A stretch of 64,000 nt of DNA from Sphingobacterium lumbrici (GTDB lineage Bacteria > Bacteroidota > Bacteroidia > Sphingobacteriales > Sphingobacteriaceae), in assembly GCF_006476045.1 (NCBI RefSeq), contig NZ_SRZY01000002.1, forward strand, positions 18,771 to 82,770. The letters are read 5' to 3'. The notes below the pieces were generated by a model. That model had not been told where the DNA came from and did no database searches. It saw only the letters and a list, made by a program, of their open reading frames with translations. Below, one piece after another: positions 10,509 to 18,916 of the stretch (the stretch's first letter is position 1; each line of letters starts with the position of its first letter). The position numbers and the translations under genes are program-made.

Positions 10509-13500
10509 TTAGTAATCTATTTTTTTCGTAATGAGTACAGTGCCTTTTCTGACAACCGATTTTTCATTTATTTTATGCCCTGTAAAAATGTAAAAATATG
10601 TACCTTCAGAAAGGTTAGACGCGTCCCAATCATTTTGGTAATTCGAATTTTTATACACTGATTTTCCAAATCGATCTATAATATCCAACTCCATCCTGTC
10701 AAATAGATAGGTACCAATAACAACGAACGTATCATTTTTATTGTCTCCATTAGGGGTAATGGTATTCGGCAAAAAGAAACCTGTAATTTCAATAGTTATT
10801 TTAGCAGGATTAGACCAGTTCTCATTCTTATCCTGAATCTGATAAGTCCACTCGTCAAATCCCGTAAAATTCTCATTCGGTACATAAACAACATCTCCAT
10901 TCCCTACTAGTTTAATCGTTCCGTATGTAGGATAGGATAAAATATTAACCGTTTCAATGTTTATAAAACTTCCCTCAACATAATCATTGATATAAGGCTT
11001 AACAGTTCCTCGGTTATTATATCCGATTTTTATCTGATCGTCCACAGCCACCGGTACCGTTTGTCGGATGAAGATTTTTACCTCAGCTACATTACTCCAA
11101 AGGCCACTTTTATCTTTGACTGAATAAAAAAAGGTGTCTTCTCCGTAAACAAGGTTACTAAGGGGATAGTACCAAATCGCATCTCCCTCCACAAAAACTT
11201 CACCGTAGCTGGGATGTTCTGTTATACGTATCGAATTGACCTCAATAGTACTGGATCCGGCAGCATCGTTGTCCAAGACATTAATCCGAGCGTTATTTCC
11301 CTGAAAAAATATTATCGAATCCACAATCGCCTTTGGTGGTATAGCTACAACAGTTATTGTAGGGTTGTCATCATCGAATGTATTACCCGAAACGTCAAAA
11401 ATCTCAAACTGATACTTTTCGTCTGTTCCAAATACGAGGGCTGTATTTTCCACATACCCCCTATCAATATCCGATTGATTAACGATGTATGTTGCTGTGT
11501 GTATCGTTCCTCCATTCTGTAAGGTAAAAGGAGAAACTAGCATATCAGCTTCTTGTATATTTTTATCACGCAATCGTAGATCTGACACGGCCAAATAACC
11601 TGAATGAAGAATTTCAAAGTGATAGACAATTTGATCGCCTAGGGTAAACTGATTATTCTCACCGGTCCCCTTGTTGATAACAGATTTCCTGAGTTGCAAA
11701 ATAGGTTTGGTGTCGATATCGATAACGGTTTGTTCGTCATCTTCGAAAGAAGTACCTGAAACATCTGTTACGTCAAATTTTCTTGGATTCTTACCCTTTA
11801 CTACGGCAGAATTGGTAACCTGTTTCTTTATTACATCATCGGCGGTAATCGTGTATCGAACTGTAAATGATACTTCATCTCCTTCTTTATCTAGAAATGT
11901 CTTTGGTGGCACCAAATTAGTATTCCCCAGCAATGGATCCTGTACAAAGATGTCTGTTACCGGCACCATGCCTGAATTACGAATGGTAAAGGTGTACTCC
12001 AGTAGCTCACCTGCTTCCTGAAAACCGGATTGGTTAGAATCGATATGCTTTACTGTTTTCAAGAGCTGCAATTGCCCTCTTTCGTGATAAGGTTCCAGCA
12101 GAAACACATCGGTATTCAATATCATGTTATTACACCCCTCCATACATTCATCGAATACAGTACCCGGAGATACCGCTTCGGTATTACCGGAAGTTGCATC
12201 AGGATCGGTGAAATCTCTCGGTCGAACCACTCCCCCCAAAGCATCTACAAATCCATACGTAGCATCCGGTACGTTATTCGCTGTAGCTTTTATCGTAAAA
12301 ATCAAATGACATCCATTGGGAAGATCTATCGTTCCGTCGACATTATTTGCAACGATGTTCACTGAATGAACGGTACCACAAAAATTCGAAGGAGCGGCTG
12401 TACTAATTATGAAACCCTCCGGCAAACTAAACGAAAAAGCACTGTTATTCGCATCCGAAGGTCCGTTATTCTTCACCACAACGGTATAGGTAATGACTTC
12501 GTCCAATTCGATCTCCGTTTTATCGGGTTCGATGGAAACAATTTCGAGATCTGCAATTTCAACCGTTGCTGCTTTTACCACACTTTCCTGTACCTGAACG
12601 GTATATGACCAGGTATCCATGCCTTTGTTATTTCCAAAGCTGGAAGCACCGTAGTTGTTATTCACACTTTGATTCGATATCGTTGAACGTCGATACGACC
12701 CCCATTTGTGGCCATTTTCATCACTAGGTATTCCATCTAGATTTATAAGTGGATCAGACTGTTCTTCCAACAGCCCCGGGGATATTTCACTATCATCCCA
12801 ATACATAATGGCCGGACCATTCACACTACCATCCGGATTCATTCGTTTTACCAAAATACCTTTGGGATTGATTTCCATATCAAAGTACGGAAAGTGTATT
12901 TCTCCTTCTACTGAACCGATCAATATCTCAATGGGATAGTCTCGACCCGGAGGCAAAAGATTTCCGTCCCCGTCCTTGCCATCCCAGATATATTGGTTAC
13001 TACCCACTGTAGCTTGCATCAATATATCACGTTGTTCAAAAGAATATTGGGGATCTCTTGACCTGATCGTAATTTTATATCTGCCTGCATAATTTGTTTC
13101 AAAGCTAATTTTACTCCCTTTCAAATTAACGTGATTAGGGGTTCCCTCACTTCCGGTCAAACTTATATTTTTGATTTCGGCCACCTGGATGGAATTCAAC
13201 AACCAGGTAGAGCCCCCCGGAACAACCCCTGTACTTGTTGGTGGTAAACCAGGATCAGGCATGGTATATAACATCTTATGCGTGATATAACCATTGTCTA
13301 CATCCGCAAGTAATGGATTATGGATATATGCGTTATAGCCTTGGTTTGAACTTTTATAACTTGGATTTCCCTCCCCGTCCAGAAACCCGGTGTTATTTAC
13401 AAAATATGAAAACTGAATGCCATGACTCCCATTCCCATCTACTTTATATACGTATCCGTCTTTGGTCAATACATAATTTACACCATAAAAAGCGCCTTCT

Positions 13501-14126
13501 TCTTTATCTAAAGATTCACCATTCAAATACAGATTAAGCACATTGGTATATACCCTGCCCGCAATCCATTCTGTATCTGTTGTATTCCTCACCGAAATAT
13601 CCCAGGCCGCTATCAAGTAGCCTCTATCTGATTGATGCCAAATCCCATCAGCCGGGTTTAACGGAGGAGTGGTTCCACCTGGCTGCACAATTTCACCGGA
13701 GGGAGGTATAAACTCTATCCGCCATATTCCTTCTTCATCGACGGGAATCTCACGGGGAGTATAACCTATCCTCGGTCCGGCCAATTCAGCCCCTCGCGTG
13801 CTGTACAATCCCGTCGCCATAATACGCCCAACGTCTGAATTATCCGTCATCACTACGCTATTACCTGAAGGAGATGTTACCCGAATTCTTCCATTGCCTA
13901 CATTTTGCGCACTGGACGCTACCGCTAAGGTTTCGCCGACACGTGCATAAGCATAGTGTGCTCCCAGATCAGAAAATGAAGTATAGCCAACAAAAGGCAA
14001 TGCACTAAAAAAAGCCCTGTTTCCCCGTACGTCACGTGGATATAAGTCTTTTGAACCATCCGCTAAGATGGTGGTAAACTTTGATATAAATAGAACAAAA
14101 AGTACTAATTTAGCTACAATATGCAT
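10509..14126 (-). CDS. Large secreted adhesin-like protein with T9SS type B C-terminal sorting domain
   Basis: About 1205 residues from the ATG at 14126. A signal peptide (MHIVAKLVLFVLFISKF, cut near TILA) is followed by an unrecognised N-terminal region of about 500 residues. Then come a DUF11-like repeat (VSIEPDKTEIELDEVITYTVVVKN), two similar Ig-like repeats with TDVSGTSFEDD / FDVSGNTFDDD ends, and two Ig/cadherin-like modules with YPTYGTI... and DKNENWSNPA signatures. The last 85 residues match the CHU_C (gliding-motility) sorting domain: FFLPNTITPNGDNKNDTF, IIDRFGKSVY, SEGTYFYIF. Such proteins cross the outer membrane by T9SS. An upstream TTG (14156) in the same frame falls inside the predicted -7 box, so the ATG is preferred. 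Confidence 0.85.
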   Translation of the reverse strand: MHIVAKLVLFVLFISKFTTILADGSKDLYPRDVRGNRAFFSALPFVGYTSFSDLGAHYAYARVGETLAVASSAQNVGNGRIRVTSPSGNSVVMTDNSDVGRIMATGLYSTRGAELAGPRIGYTPREIPVDEEGIWRIEFIPPSGEIVQPGGTTPPLNPADGIWHQSDRGYLIAAWDISVRNTTDTEWIAGRVYTNVLNLYLNGESLDKEEGAFYGVNYVLTKDGYVYKVDGNGSHGIQFSYFVNNTGFLDGEGNPSYKSSNQGYNAYIHNPLLADVDNGYITHKMLYTMPDPGLPPTSTGVVPGGSTWLLNSIQVAEIKNISLTGSEGTPNHVNLKGSKISFETNYAGRYKITIRSRDPQYSFEQRDILMQATVGSNQYIWDGKDGDGNLLPPGRDYPIEILIGSVEGEIHFPYFDMEINPKGILVKRMNPDGSVNGPAIMYWDDSEISPGLLEEQSDPLINLDGIPSDENGHKWGSYRRSTISNQSVNNNYGASSFGNNKGMDTWSYTVQVQESVVKAATVEIADLEIVSIEPDKTEIELDEVITYTVVVKNNGPSDANNSAFSFSLPEGFIISTAAPSNFCGTVHSVNIVANNVDGTIDLPNGCHLIFTIKATANNVPDATYGFVDALGGVVRPRDFTDPDATSGNTEAVSPGTVFDECMEGCNNMILNTDVFLLEPYHERGQLQLLKTVKHIDSNQSGFQEAGELLEYTFTIRNSGMVPVTDIFVQDPLLGNTNLVPPKTFLDKEGDEVSFTVRYTITADDVIKKQVTNSAVVKGKNPRKFDVTDVSGTSFEDDEQTVIDIDTKPILQLRKSVINKGTGENNQFTLGDQIVYHFEILHSGYLAVSDLRLRDKNIQEADMLVSPFTLQNGGTIHTATYIVNQSDIDRGYVENTALVFGTDEKYQFEIFDVSGNTFDDDNPTITVVAIPPKAIVDSIIFFQGNNARINVLDNDAAGSSTIEVNSIRITEHPSYGEVFVEGDAIWYYPLSNLVYGEDTFFYSVKDKSGLWSNVAEVKIFIRQTVPVAVDDQIKIGYNNRGTVKPYINDYVEGSFINIETVNILSYPTYGTIKLVGNGDVVYVPNENFTGFDEWTYQIQDKNENWSNPAKITIEITGFFLPNTITPNGDNKNDTFVVIGTYLFDRMELDIIDRFGKSVYKNSNYQNDWDASNLSEGTYFYIFTGHKINEKSVVRKGTVLITKKIDY

Positions 14127-14153
14127 ATTGGCATTAATAATCAAGGCAATACA

Positions 14154-14185
14154 CAAACTTAGACAAAGTTAATTATACCTGCAAG
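14154..14185 (-). promoter_or_regulatory. Promoter of the T9SS cargo gene
   Basis: On the minus strand, CTTG (14185-14182), a 20-nt spacer, and TAAGTTTG (14161-14154), a perfect TAnnTTTG -7 box. Transcription should start near 14147, about 20 nt before the ATG at 14126. This rules out the upstream TTG as the start. Confidence 0.65.
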
Positions 14186-14264
14186 TTTCCCAGGTTAAAC
14201 ATCCGTATTAAGTTTACCCTCACTAATCTGTCTTAGCAAATAGGCTCCAATGAAGAGCAATAGG

Positions 14265-14296
14265 CTTGTGAATCCAAAGCATTTTATCTAAGTTTG
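14265..14296 (+). promoter_or_regulatory. queE promoter
   Basis: CTTG (14265-14268), a 20-nt spacer, and TAAGTTTG (14289-14296) match the Bacteroidota consensus. The ATG follows 20 nt after the -7 box. The segment from TTGTGAAT to TATCTAAGTTT recurs almost unchanged at 15669-15698. Confidence 0.7.
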
Positions 14297-14316
14297 CAGC
14301 CTAATTACTATTTGCA

Positions 14317-14940
14317 ATGTCACATCAAGTACCAGAGGATGGCACTCGACTTCCTTTAATGGAAGAGTTTTACACCATACAGGGTGAAGGATTCCATACC
14401 GGAAAAGCTGCCTATTTTATCCGATTAGGAGGGTGTGACGTAGGTTGTCATTGGTGCGATGTAAAGGAAAGCTGGAATGCGGAGCTACATCCGCTTACTT
14501 CGGCCGACCAAATAGTAGAAAATGCAAAGCAATACCCTTCCAAAACGGTGGTAATAACAGGTGGTGAACCTTTAATATACAACCTGGATTATCTAACCAG
14601 AAAGCTGAAAGAAGCTGGAATAAAAACATTTATAGAGACTTCCGGAGCGTATCCTTTAAGCGGATTTTGGGACTGGATCTGCCTTTCTCCTAAAAAATTT
14701 AAAGGTCCACGTCCGGATGTGCTAAATGCCGCTGGAGAGCTGAAAATTATTATTTTTAACAAAAGTGATTTTGAATGGGCAGAAGAGCATGCTAAATTTG
14801 TCGGGGATCAATGCAAACTATACCTGCAACCGGAATGGTCTAAAGCTTCAGAAATGACTCCTTTAATCATTGACTACGTTAAAAATAACCCTAAATGGGA
14901 AATTTCACTGCAAACCCACAAGTATCTGAATATCCCTTAG
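14317..14940 (+). CDS. queE: 7-carboxy-7-deazaguanine synthase (radical SAM), queuosine pathway
   Basis: 207 residues. The radical-SAM cluster motif is a canonical CxxxCxxC in LGGCDVGCHWCDVKESW, preceded by the family signature EEFYTIQGEGFHTGKAAYFIRL. VVITGGEPLIYN is the SAM-binding GGE motif. It converts 6-carboxytetrahydropterin to 7-carboxy-7-deazaguanine on the way to queuosine-modified tRNA. It has its own promoter and no queC, queD or queF neighbour in this window. Confidence 0.93.
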   Translation: MSHQVPEDGTRLPLMEEFYTIQGEGFHTGKAAYFIRLGGCDVGCHWCDVKESWNAELHPLTSADQIVENAKQYPSKTVVITGGEPLIYNLDYLTRKLKEAGIKTFIETSGAYPLSGFWDWICLSPKKFKGPRPDVLNAAGELKIIIFNKSDFEWAEEHAKFVGDQCKLYLQPEWSKASEMTPLIIDYVKNNPKWEISLQTHKYLNIP

Positions 14941-15048
14941 CAAGAGGTTAAGGTTGATTGTAAAAGTTGAGAGGGTAATAAAACCGAAGGTTTTTCTTTT
15001 GCAATTTTGTTAATGCCCCTCTCATTACCTTTCCGCCACTAGCCGTGG

Positions 15049-15111
15049 CAGGGCTCCTTCTTTCTCCTTGACGAGAAAGAAGCAAAGAGTCAAGGCTGTA
15101 TCGTATTTGTC
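15049..15111 (+). repeat. Hairpin-bearing intergenic repeat, copy A
   Basis: Pattern: GCAGGGC, then a perfect 10-bp hairpin (CTTCTTTCTC 15057-15066, GAGAAAGAAG 15073-15082), then CAAAGAGTCAAGGCTGTA. The order of blocks (CAGGGC, hairpin, CAAA..., CTGTA) is the same as in copy B on the opposite strand. Confidence 0.45.
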
Positions 15112-15384
15112 GTTCCGGCTACGCGATGATGCAGTGCGCAGCTCTTAGGCCTCCACCGCTCCGTCCCAAAGCAAAGGCTGAGATCTGCTTGGTTAAGTGC
15201 TGATTGTACGCTTCTGCAACACATCATCTGCGGCCTGCACGTCCAAATCCGCTAAGGCCGTTTTTTTTAATCAGCTGAGGAATAAAGTAATACTTAAGAA
15301 TAAAGCACTATCCTTACATACCCGACAAATGTCGCCTTAGCGGGTCGACAATTGCAGGAATGGTGAACCGTCGTGTCGAGCCGG

Positions 15385-15434
15385 TACAGCGACGAGTTTT
15401 TGATTCCTTTTTGCGGAAAAAAGGAATGCCCTGT
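15385..15434 (-). repeat. Hairpin-bearing intergenic repeat, copy B (inverted)
   Basis: Read on the minus strand: GACAGGGC, hairpin (ATTCCTTTTT / AAAAAGGAAT, 15403-15427), CAAAAACTCGTCGCTGTA. It has the same block order as copy A with a different hairpin sequence, which suggests compensatory divergence within one family. From memory, sequences of this type are common between genes of Sphingobacteriaceae. Confidence 0.45.
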
Positions 15435-15517
15435 CGCGGCGAGCGACAAAAGAAATTAGTATAAAACAAACCTTCATTTATTTTAAACACTAAATTACTA
15501 AACCTAAGGTATTTATT

Positions 15518-15656
15518 ATTCATTAATGTTTGCCTTCAATGGCATGAATGAGCTCACGATGTTCGGTTATTCATTAATATTTGCCTTCAATGGCATGAAT
15601 GAGCTCACGATGTTCGGTTATTCATTAATGTTTGCCTTCAATAACATGAATAAGCT
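15518..15656 (+). repeat. 51-bp tandem direct repeat, about 2.7 units
   Basis: Units start at 15518, 15569 and 15620 with ATTCATTAAT. The first two differ at one base (GTTTGCC versus ATTTGCC). The third is diverged after about 25 bp. Because 51 is divisible by 3, a short frame through it reads as a repeated 17-residue block. That frame has no family resemblance and is probably not a gene. Confidence 0.85.
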
Positions 15657-15667
15657 CGCAAGCTGCG

Positions 15668-15699
15668 TTTGTGAATACAACGCATTTTATCTAAGTTTA
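15668..15699 (+). promoter_or_regulatory. Promoter-like segment upstream of the PorE-like gene
   Basis: TTTG (15668-15671), a 20-nt spacer, and TAAGTTTA (15692-15699). Near-copy of the queE promoter 1.4 kb upstream. It predicts a 5' leader of roughly 115 nt containing the hairpin at 15767-15807. Confidence 0.55.
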
Positions 15700-15766
15700 T
15701 ACCATAAGGCAATTGGTATATGAACCCGACATGATTAAAAAAATCATTAAGCACACAGGGCAATGA

Positions 15767-15807
15767 GTTTTTTAGTCATCAAAGGCTCCATCTGACAACT
15801 AAAAAAC
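15767..15807 (+). promoter_or_regulatory. Leader hairpin before the PorE-like gene
   Basis: GTTTTTTAGT (15767-15776) and ACTAAAAAAC (15798-15807) are perfect 10-bp arms, and CA/TG inside them can extend the stem past one bulged A. It ends 13 nt before the ATG at 15821, where it could affect ribosome access. It has no T-run after it, so it is not a standard terminator. Confidence 0.45.
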
Positions 15808-15820
15808 AGGAAATAAACAG

Positions 15821-17716
15821 ATGAAACTCTTATTCACGGTCATAAGTTTTTATTTATGCTTTGGTATCGAAGCTAATCTGATATACGCGCAACTTCCTTC
15901 CTCAAATAAAAAAGCGCAACAGGCTTATGAAACCGCCAATAAAAATCTTCGCTTACAACAAACAGATCTAGCGGTTTCCTACTTGAAGAAAGCTGTAGAA
16001 TTGGACCCTGACTTCGCAACTGCATACCAGCAACTGGGCGACATACATCGCCAAACAGAGAATTACGCACAAGCCATAGAATATTATAAAAGTGTATTAA
16101 AACTCGATCCTAAACTAACCTCCTTAACTAAATACGGATTAGGGGAATCGCTGCTTAATGAAGGAAAATATCAGGAAGCTCTTACCTATCTAGAAGATTA
16201 TGCAAAAAATAATCTGACTGAAAAAAGCAGGAGGCAAATAGATAAGTACATCGCCGATTGTCTTTTTGCAATTAAATATACCGAACAAAATACAGTTCAT
16301 TTACAAAAGCTTCCCACGACAATAAATACATCAGATGATGAGTACTTTCCCAAATTGACGGCTGACAACAAGACAATTGTATTCACGCGGAAAGTAAACA
16401 ATCAAGAAAATTTCTTCGAAAGTGAATTTGACTCTAACAATTGGTCGGAAGCTAAGAAATTGACGGGAAAGATTAATTCAGAAGCGTTTAATGAGGGGGC
16501 ACATTGCATTTCACCGGATGGAAAGTACTTGTTTTTTACCGGATGTAATAGACCCAATGGAATGGGAAGCTGCGACATCTATGTTTCCAAAAAAGAAAAT
16601 GGCGAATGGGGTACGCCTTATAATTTAGGTGCACCAATTAACACAAAGGGCTGGGAGTCACAGCCTGCAATATCTGCCGACGGTAAAACTTTGTATTTTG
16701 TAAGCAATCGTACCGGAGGAATCGGAGGCTATGACATCTGGAAAAGTACATTAAATGAGTTGGGAAAATGGGGAAATCCAGAGAATCTGGGAAAAGAAAT
16801 CAACACGCCCTTTGACGAGAGCGCCCCCTACATTCATGCGGATAATAAAACCTTATATTTTGCATCAAATGGATGGCCTGGTTTCGGAAGGTTAGATTTA
16901 TTTTTAAGCCATGTAGATACAGCAGGCAACTGGTCACACCCCGAAAACTTAGGCAAACCCATAAACAACCACTATAATCAAACTGCAATCCACGTCAGTA
17001 TAAATGGTAAATTAGGTTATTTAGCTGCTCAGGACTCCAGCAGGCAGCTAGATATATTTACCTTTCAACTATCACAATTAATCATGCCCGATCCTGTAGC
17101 TTATATTCAGGGACAAGTTATCGATGCAGAAAACAACCGTCCATTGGCAGCAAAGGTCAGTGTAACAAATACTGACAACCAACAGGTGGTATATGAAGAT
17201 ATTGCCGACTATATAGATGGAAAATTCATCGCCACCCTCCCCATAGGTTTTAATTATGCTGTCCATATTCAACATCAAGGATACCTGTTTGATTCCAAAC
17301 AATATGCACTGGACGATCTAAAATTCACTAACGAAAAATTTGAAGCAAATATCCTTCTCCAGCCTATAAAAGTTGGTGGCACGATCACATTAAATAACAT
17401 CTACTTTGATATCAATAAATACGTATTATTACCTACCTCAAAAAGCGATCTAACACTATTGCTGGCTTTCCTAAAGCTAAATCCGCTTATTATGATCGAA
17501 GTCAGCGGACATACGGATAATACAGGCACAAAAGATCTGAATCAAAAATTATCCGAAAACCGAGCGATAGCGGTAGCGAATTATCTATGTGCAAACGGGA
17601 TTGCTAAAAACAGAATCACAACCCTAGGATTAGGCGACGAGAGACCTATCGCTACCAATGAAACCGAAGAGGGCAAACAACTAAATAGACGAACAGAAAT
17701 TAAGATTTTGAAATAG
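15821..17716 (+). CDS. TPR / PD40 beta-propeller / CRD / OmpA-family protein (PorE-like)
   Basis: 631 residues: signal peptide (cut after YAQ near residue 24), TPR helices at about 30-145 (AYETANKNLRLQQTDLAVSY, AYQQLGDIHRQTENYAQAIE), PD40 propeller repeats at about 165-410 (ISPDGKYLFFTG, ISADGKTLYFVSNRTGG, HADNKTLYFASNG), a carboxypeptidase-regulatory-like domain at about 425-505, and an OmpA C-terminal peptidoglycan-binding domain at about 515-631 (IEVSGHTDNTGTKDLNQKLSENRA). This domain order is that of PorE, which ties the T9SS ring to peptidoglycan, but related OmpA proteins share it. No lipobox Cys is seen, unlike lipoprotein members. T9SS role inferred. Confidence 0.82.
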   Translation: MKLLFTVISFYLCFGIEANLIYAQLPSSNKKAQQAYETANKNLRLQQTDLAVSYLKKAVELDPDFATAYQQLGDIHRQTENYAQAIEYYKSVLKLDPKLTSLTKYGLGESLLNEGKYQEALTYLEDYAKNNLTEKSRRQIDKYIADCLFAIKYTEQNTVHLQKLPTTINTSDDEYFPKLTADNKTIVFTRKVNNQENFFESEFDSNNWSEAKKLTGKINSEAFNEGAHCISPDGKYLFFTGCNRPNGMGSCDIYVSKKENGEWGTPYNLGAPINTKGWESQPAISADGKTLYFVSNRTGGIGGYDIWKSTLNELGKWGNPENLGKEINTPFDESAPYIHADNKTLYFASNGWPGFGRLDLFLSHVDTAGNWSHPENLGKPINNHYNQTAIHVSINGKLGYLAAQDSSRQLDIFTFQLSQLIMPDPVAYIQGQVIDAENNRPLAAKVSVTNTDNQQVVYEDIADYIDGKFIATLPIGFNYAVHIQHQGYLFDSKQYALDDLKFTNEKFEANILLQPIKVGGTITLNNIYFDINKYVLLPTSKSDLTLLLAFLKLNPLIMIEVSGHTDNTGTKDLNQKLSENRAIAVANYLCANGIAKNRITTLGLGDERPIATNETEEGKQLNRRTEIKILK

Positions 17717-17718
17717 TA

Positions 17719-18789
17719 CTATAGCTTGATTATTTTGCCGGATTTCACCGATTCATCGCATGCAAAAGCAATTTTCAAACTATTCAATGCGTCCTCCATC
17801 GATTTGGAAAGATCTAAGTCTTCCTGAATTGCGTTTAGAAAGAAAAGCTGTTCGCGGTTACACAATTCCTGATGATCTGGCTCATCCAATAAATCTATCC
17901 ATTCATCGGATTTTAAAAACTCATTTTTCTCATTGATATCGGCATGGTGTATGCGTATCGATTCCGTTTGCGTATGAGCGGCTATCGAATCCGAATTACC
18001 TTGCCGGCTCGCATTATTAGCTACAATAGATACAGAGCCTTTGGGTCCAATCACATCTTTGATAAAAAAAGCCGTTTCACTGACCATTGGCCCCCAACCT
18101 GCCTCATACCAACCTACACTTCCATCATCAAAACGAATCTGTAACTGTCCGTAATTATAATTATCCATCGGGATATCATCTGTTAACCGGGCACCAATCG
18201 CCGAAACCTGTATAGGTTTGGCATCTGTCATCTGACACATCACATCAATATAGTGTACACCACAATCTACTATAGGACTAAGACTTTCCATTAAATTGCG
18301 ATGAACATCCCACATATAGCCCCGACTTTGCTGATTTAAATTCATACGGAATACCAAAGGTGTACCCAATTTTCTTCCTTCAGTAATAAAACAAACCCAA
18401 GAAGGATGATGACGAAGAATATAACCGACCACCAGTTTTTTATTCGCTCTATTTGCCGCATCGATAATACGTTGAGCTCCTGATACGGTATGCGCCAATG
18501 GCTTTTCAATAAACACATGTGCTCCTGCCTCCAGCGATTGAATAGCGTATTGTTCGTGCGTATCAGGGTAGGTAGATATACAAACCGCATCAGGTTTAGT
18601 CGCACGTAAGGCAACTTCAAAATTATCAAACAATGGATAGTTTGCATTTAATTTTTCATTTAACGCGATCTTGCTATTCCCGCGTGACACCAAGCCAACT
18701 ATCTCGAATTGTTCAAAATCATGATAGGCTTTAGCGTGTGATGCTCCCATATTACCACAACCAACTACTAAAATTTGTATTTTATCCAT
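17719..18789 (-). CDS. Gfo/Idh/MocA-family NAD(P)-dependent oxidoreductase
   Basis: 356 residues. N-terminal Rossmann motif VVGCGNMGASHAKAYHDFE and the family's EKP catalytic-lysine motif in HVFIEKPLAHTV near residue 95. A C-terminal alpha/beta domain follows (MNLNQQSRGYMWDVHRNL, DCGVHYIDVMCQM). Relatives oxidise or reduce sugars, inositols or their derivatives. The substrate is not predictable here. It ends 2 bp from the convergent PorE-like gene and is divergent from the DUF819 gene, sharing a 127-bp spacer with a 13-bp inverted repeat. Confidence 0.9.
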   Translation of the reverse strand: MDKIQILVVGCGNMGASHAKAYHDFEQFEIVGLVSRGNSKIALNEKLNANYPLFDNFEVALRATKPDAVCISTYPDTHEQYAIQSLEAGAHVFIEKPLAHTVSGAQRIIDAANRANKKLVVGYILRHHPSWVCFITEGRKLGTPLVFRMNLNQQSRGYMWDVHRNLMESLSPIVDCGVHYIDVMCQMTDAKPIQVSAIGARLTDDIPMDNYNYGQLQIRFDDGSVGWYEAGWGPMVSETAFFIKDVIGPKGSVSIVANNASRQGNSDSIAAHTQTESIRIHHADINEKNEFLKSDEWIDLLDEPDHQELCNREQLFFLNAIQEDLDLSKSMEDALNSLKIAFACDESVKSGKIIKL

Positions 18790-18813
18790 ATCGCTCAGTT
18801 CTAACCCTTAAAA

Positions 18814-18861
18814 ATGCAACTTTATAGGGGATTCCACAAACAAACTTGTATAAAGTTGCAT
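18814..18861. promoter_or_regulatory. 13-bp perfect inverted repeat in a divergent spacer
   Basis: ATGCAACTTTATA (18814-18826) and TATAAAGTTGCAT (18849-18861) around a 22-nt spacer, between the oxidoreductase (minus) and DUF819 (plus) starts. It may be a double operator acting on both genes or an RNA hairpin in a leader. No T-run, so a terminator is unlikely. Confidence 0.55.
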
Positions 18862-18916
18862 GAATTGATGGAGTTAATAAATTTTATTATATAAATTCAC
18901 ATTTTGTAATACAATT

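Larger units (their letters stand above)
14941..15820. other. 880-bp intergenic region without a credible gene; repeat-rich
   Basis: No supported gene. It holds, in order: a GC-richer stretch with a hairpin repeat near 15050-15110, a second hairpin repeat in the opposite orientation near 15385-15440, a 51-bp tandem repeat (15518-15656), a promoter-like segment (15668-15699), and a hairpin just before the next gene (15767-15807). Base composition in 15030-15440 is visibly richer in G and C than the surroundings. Confidence 0.7.

Noticed and set aside
14127..14156. TTG start ten codons upstream for the large T9SS cargo
   Set aside because: It lies inside the predicted -7 promoter box, and the ATG at 14126 opens the signal peptide directly.
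15518..15656. CRISPR array
   Set aside because: Units are head-to-tail copies with no unique spacers between them, and there are no cas genes.
15526..15723. A 65-residue frame through the tandem repeat (MFAFNGMNELTMFGYSL repeated)
   Set aside because: It exists because the 51-bp unit is a multiple of three. There is no promoter or family resemblance, and it runs through the promoter segment of the next gene.
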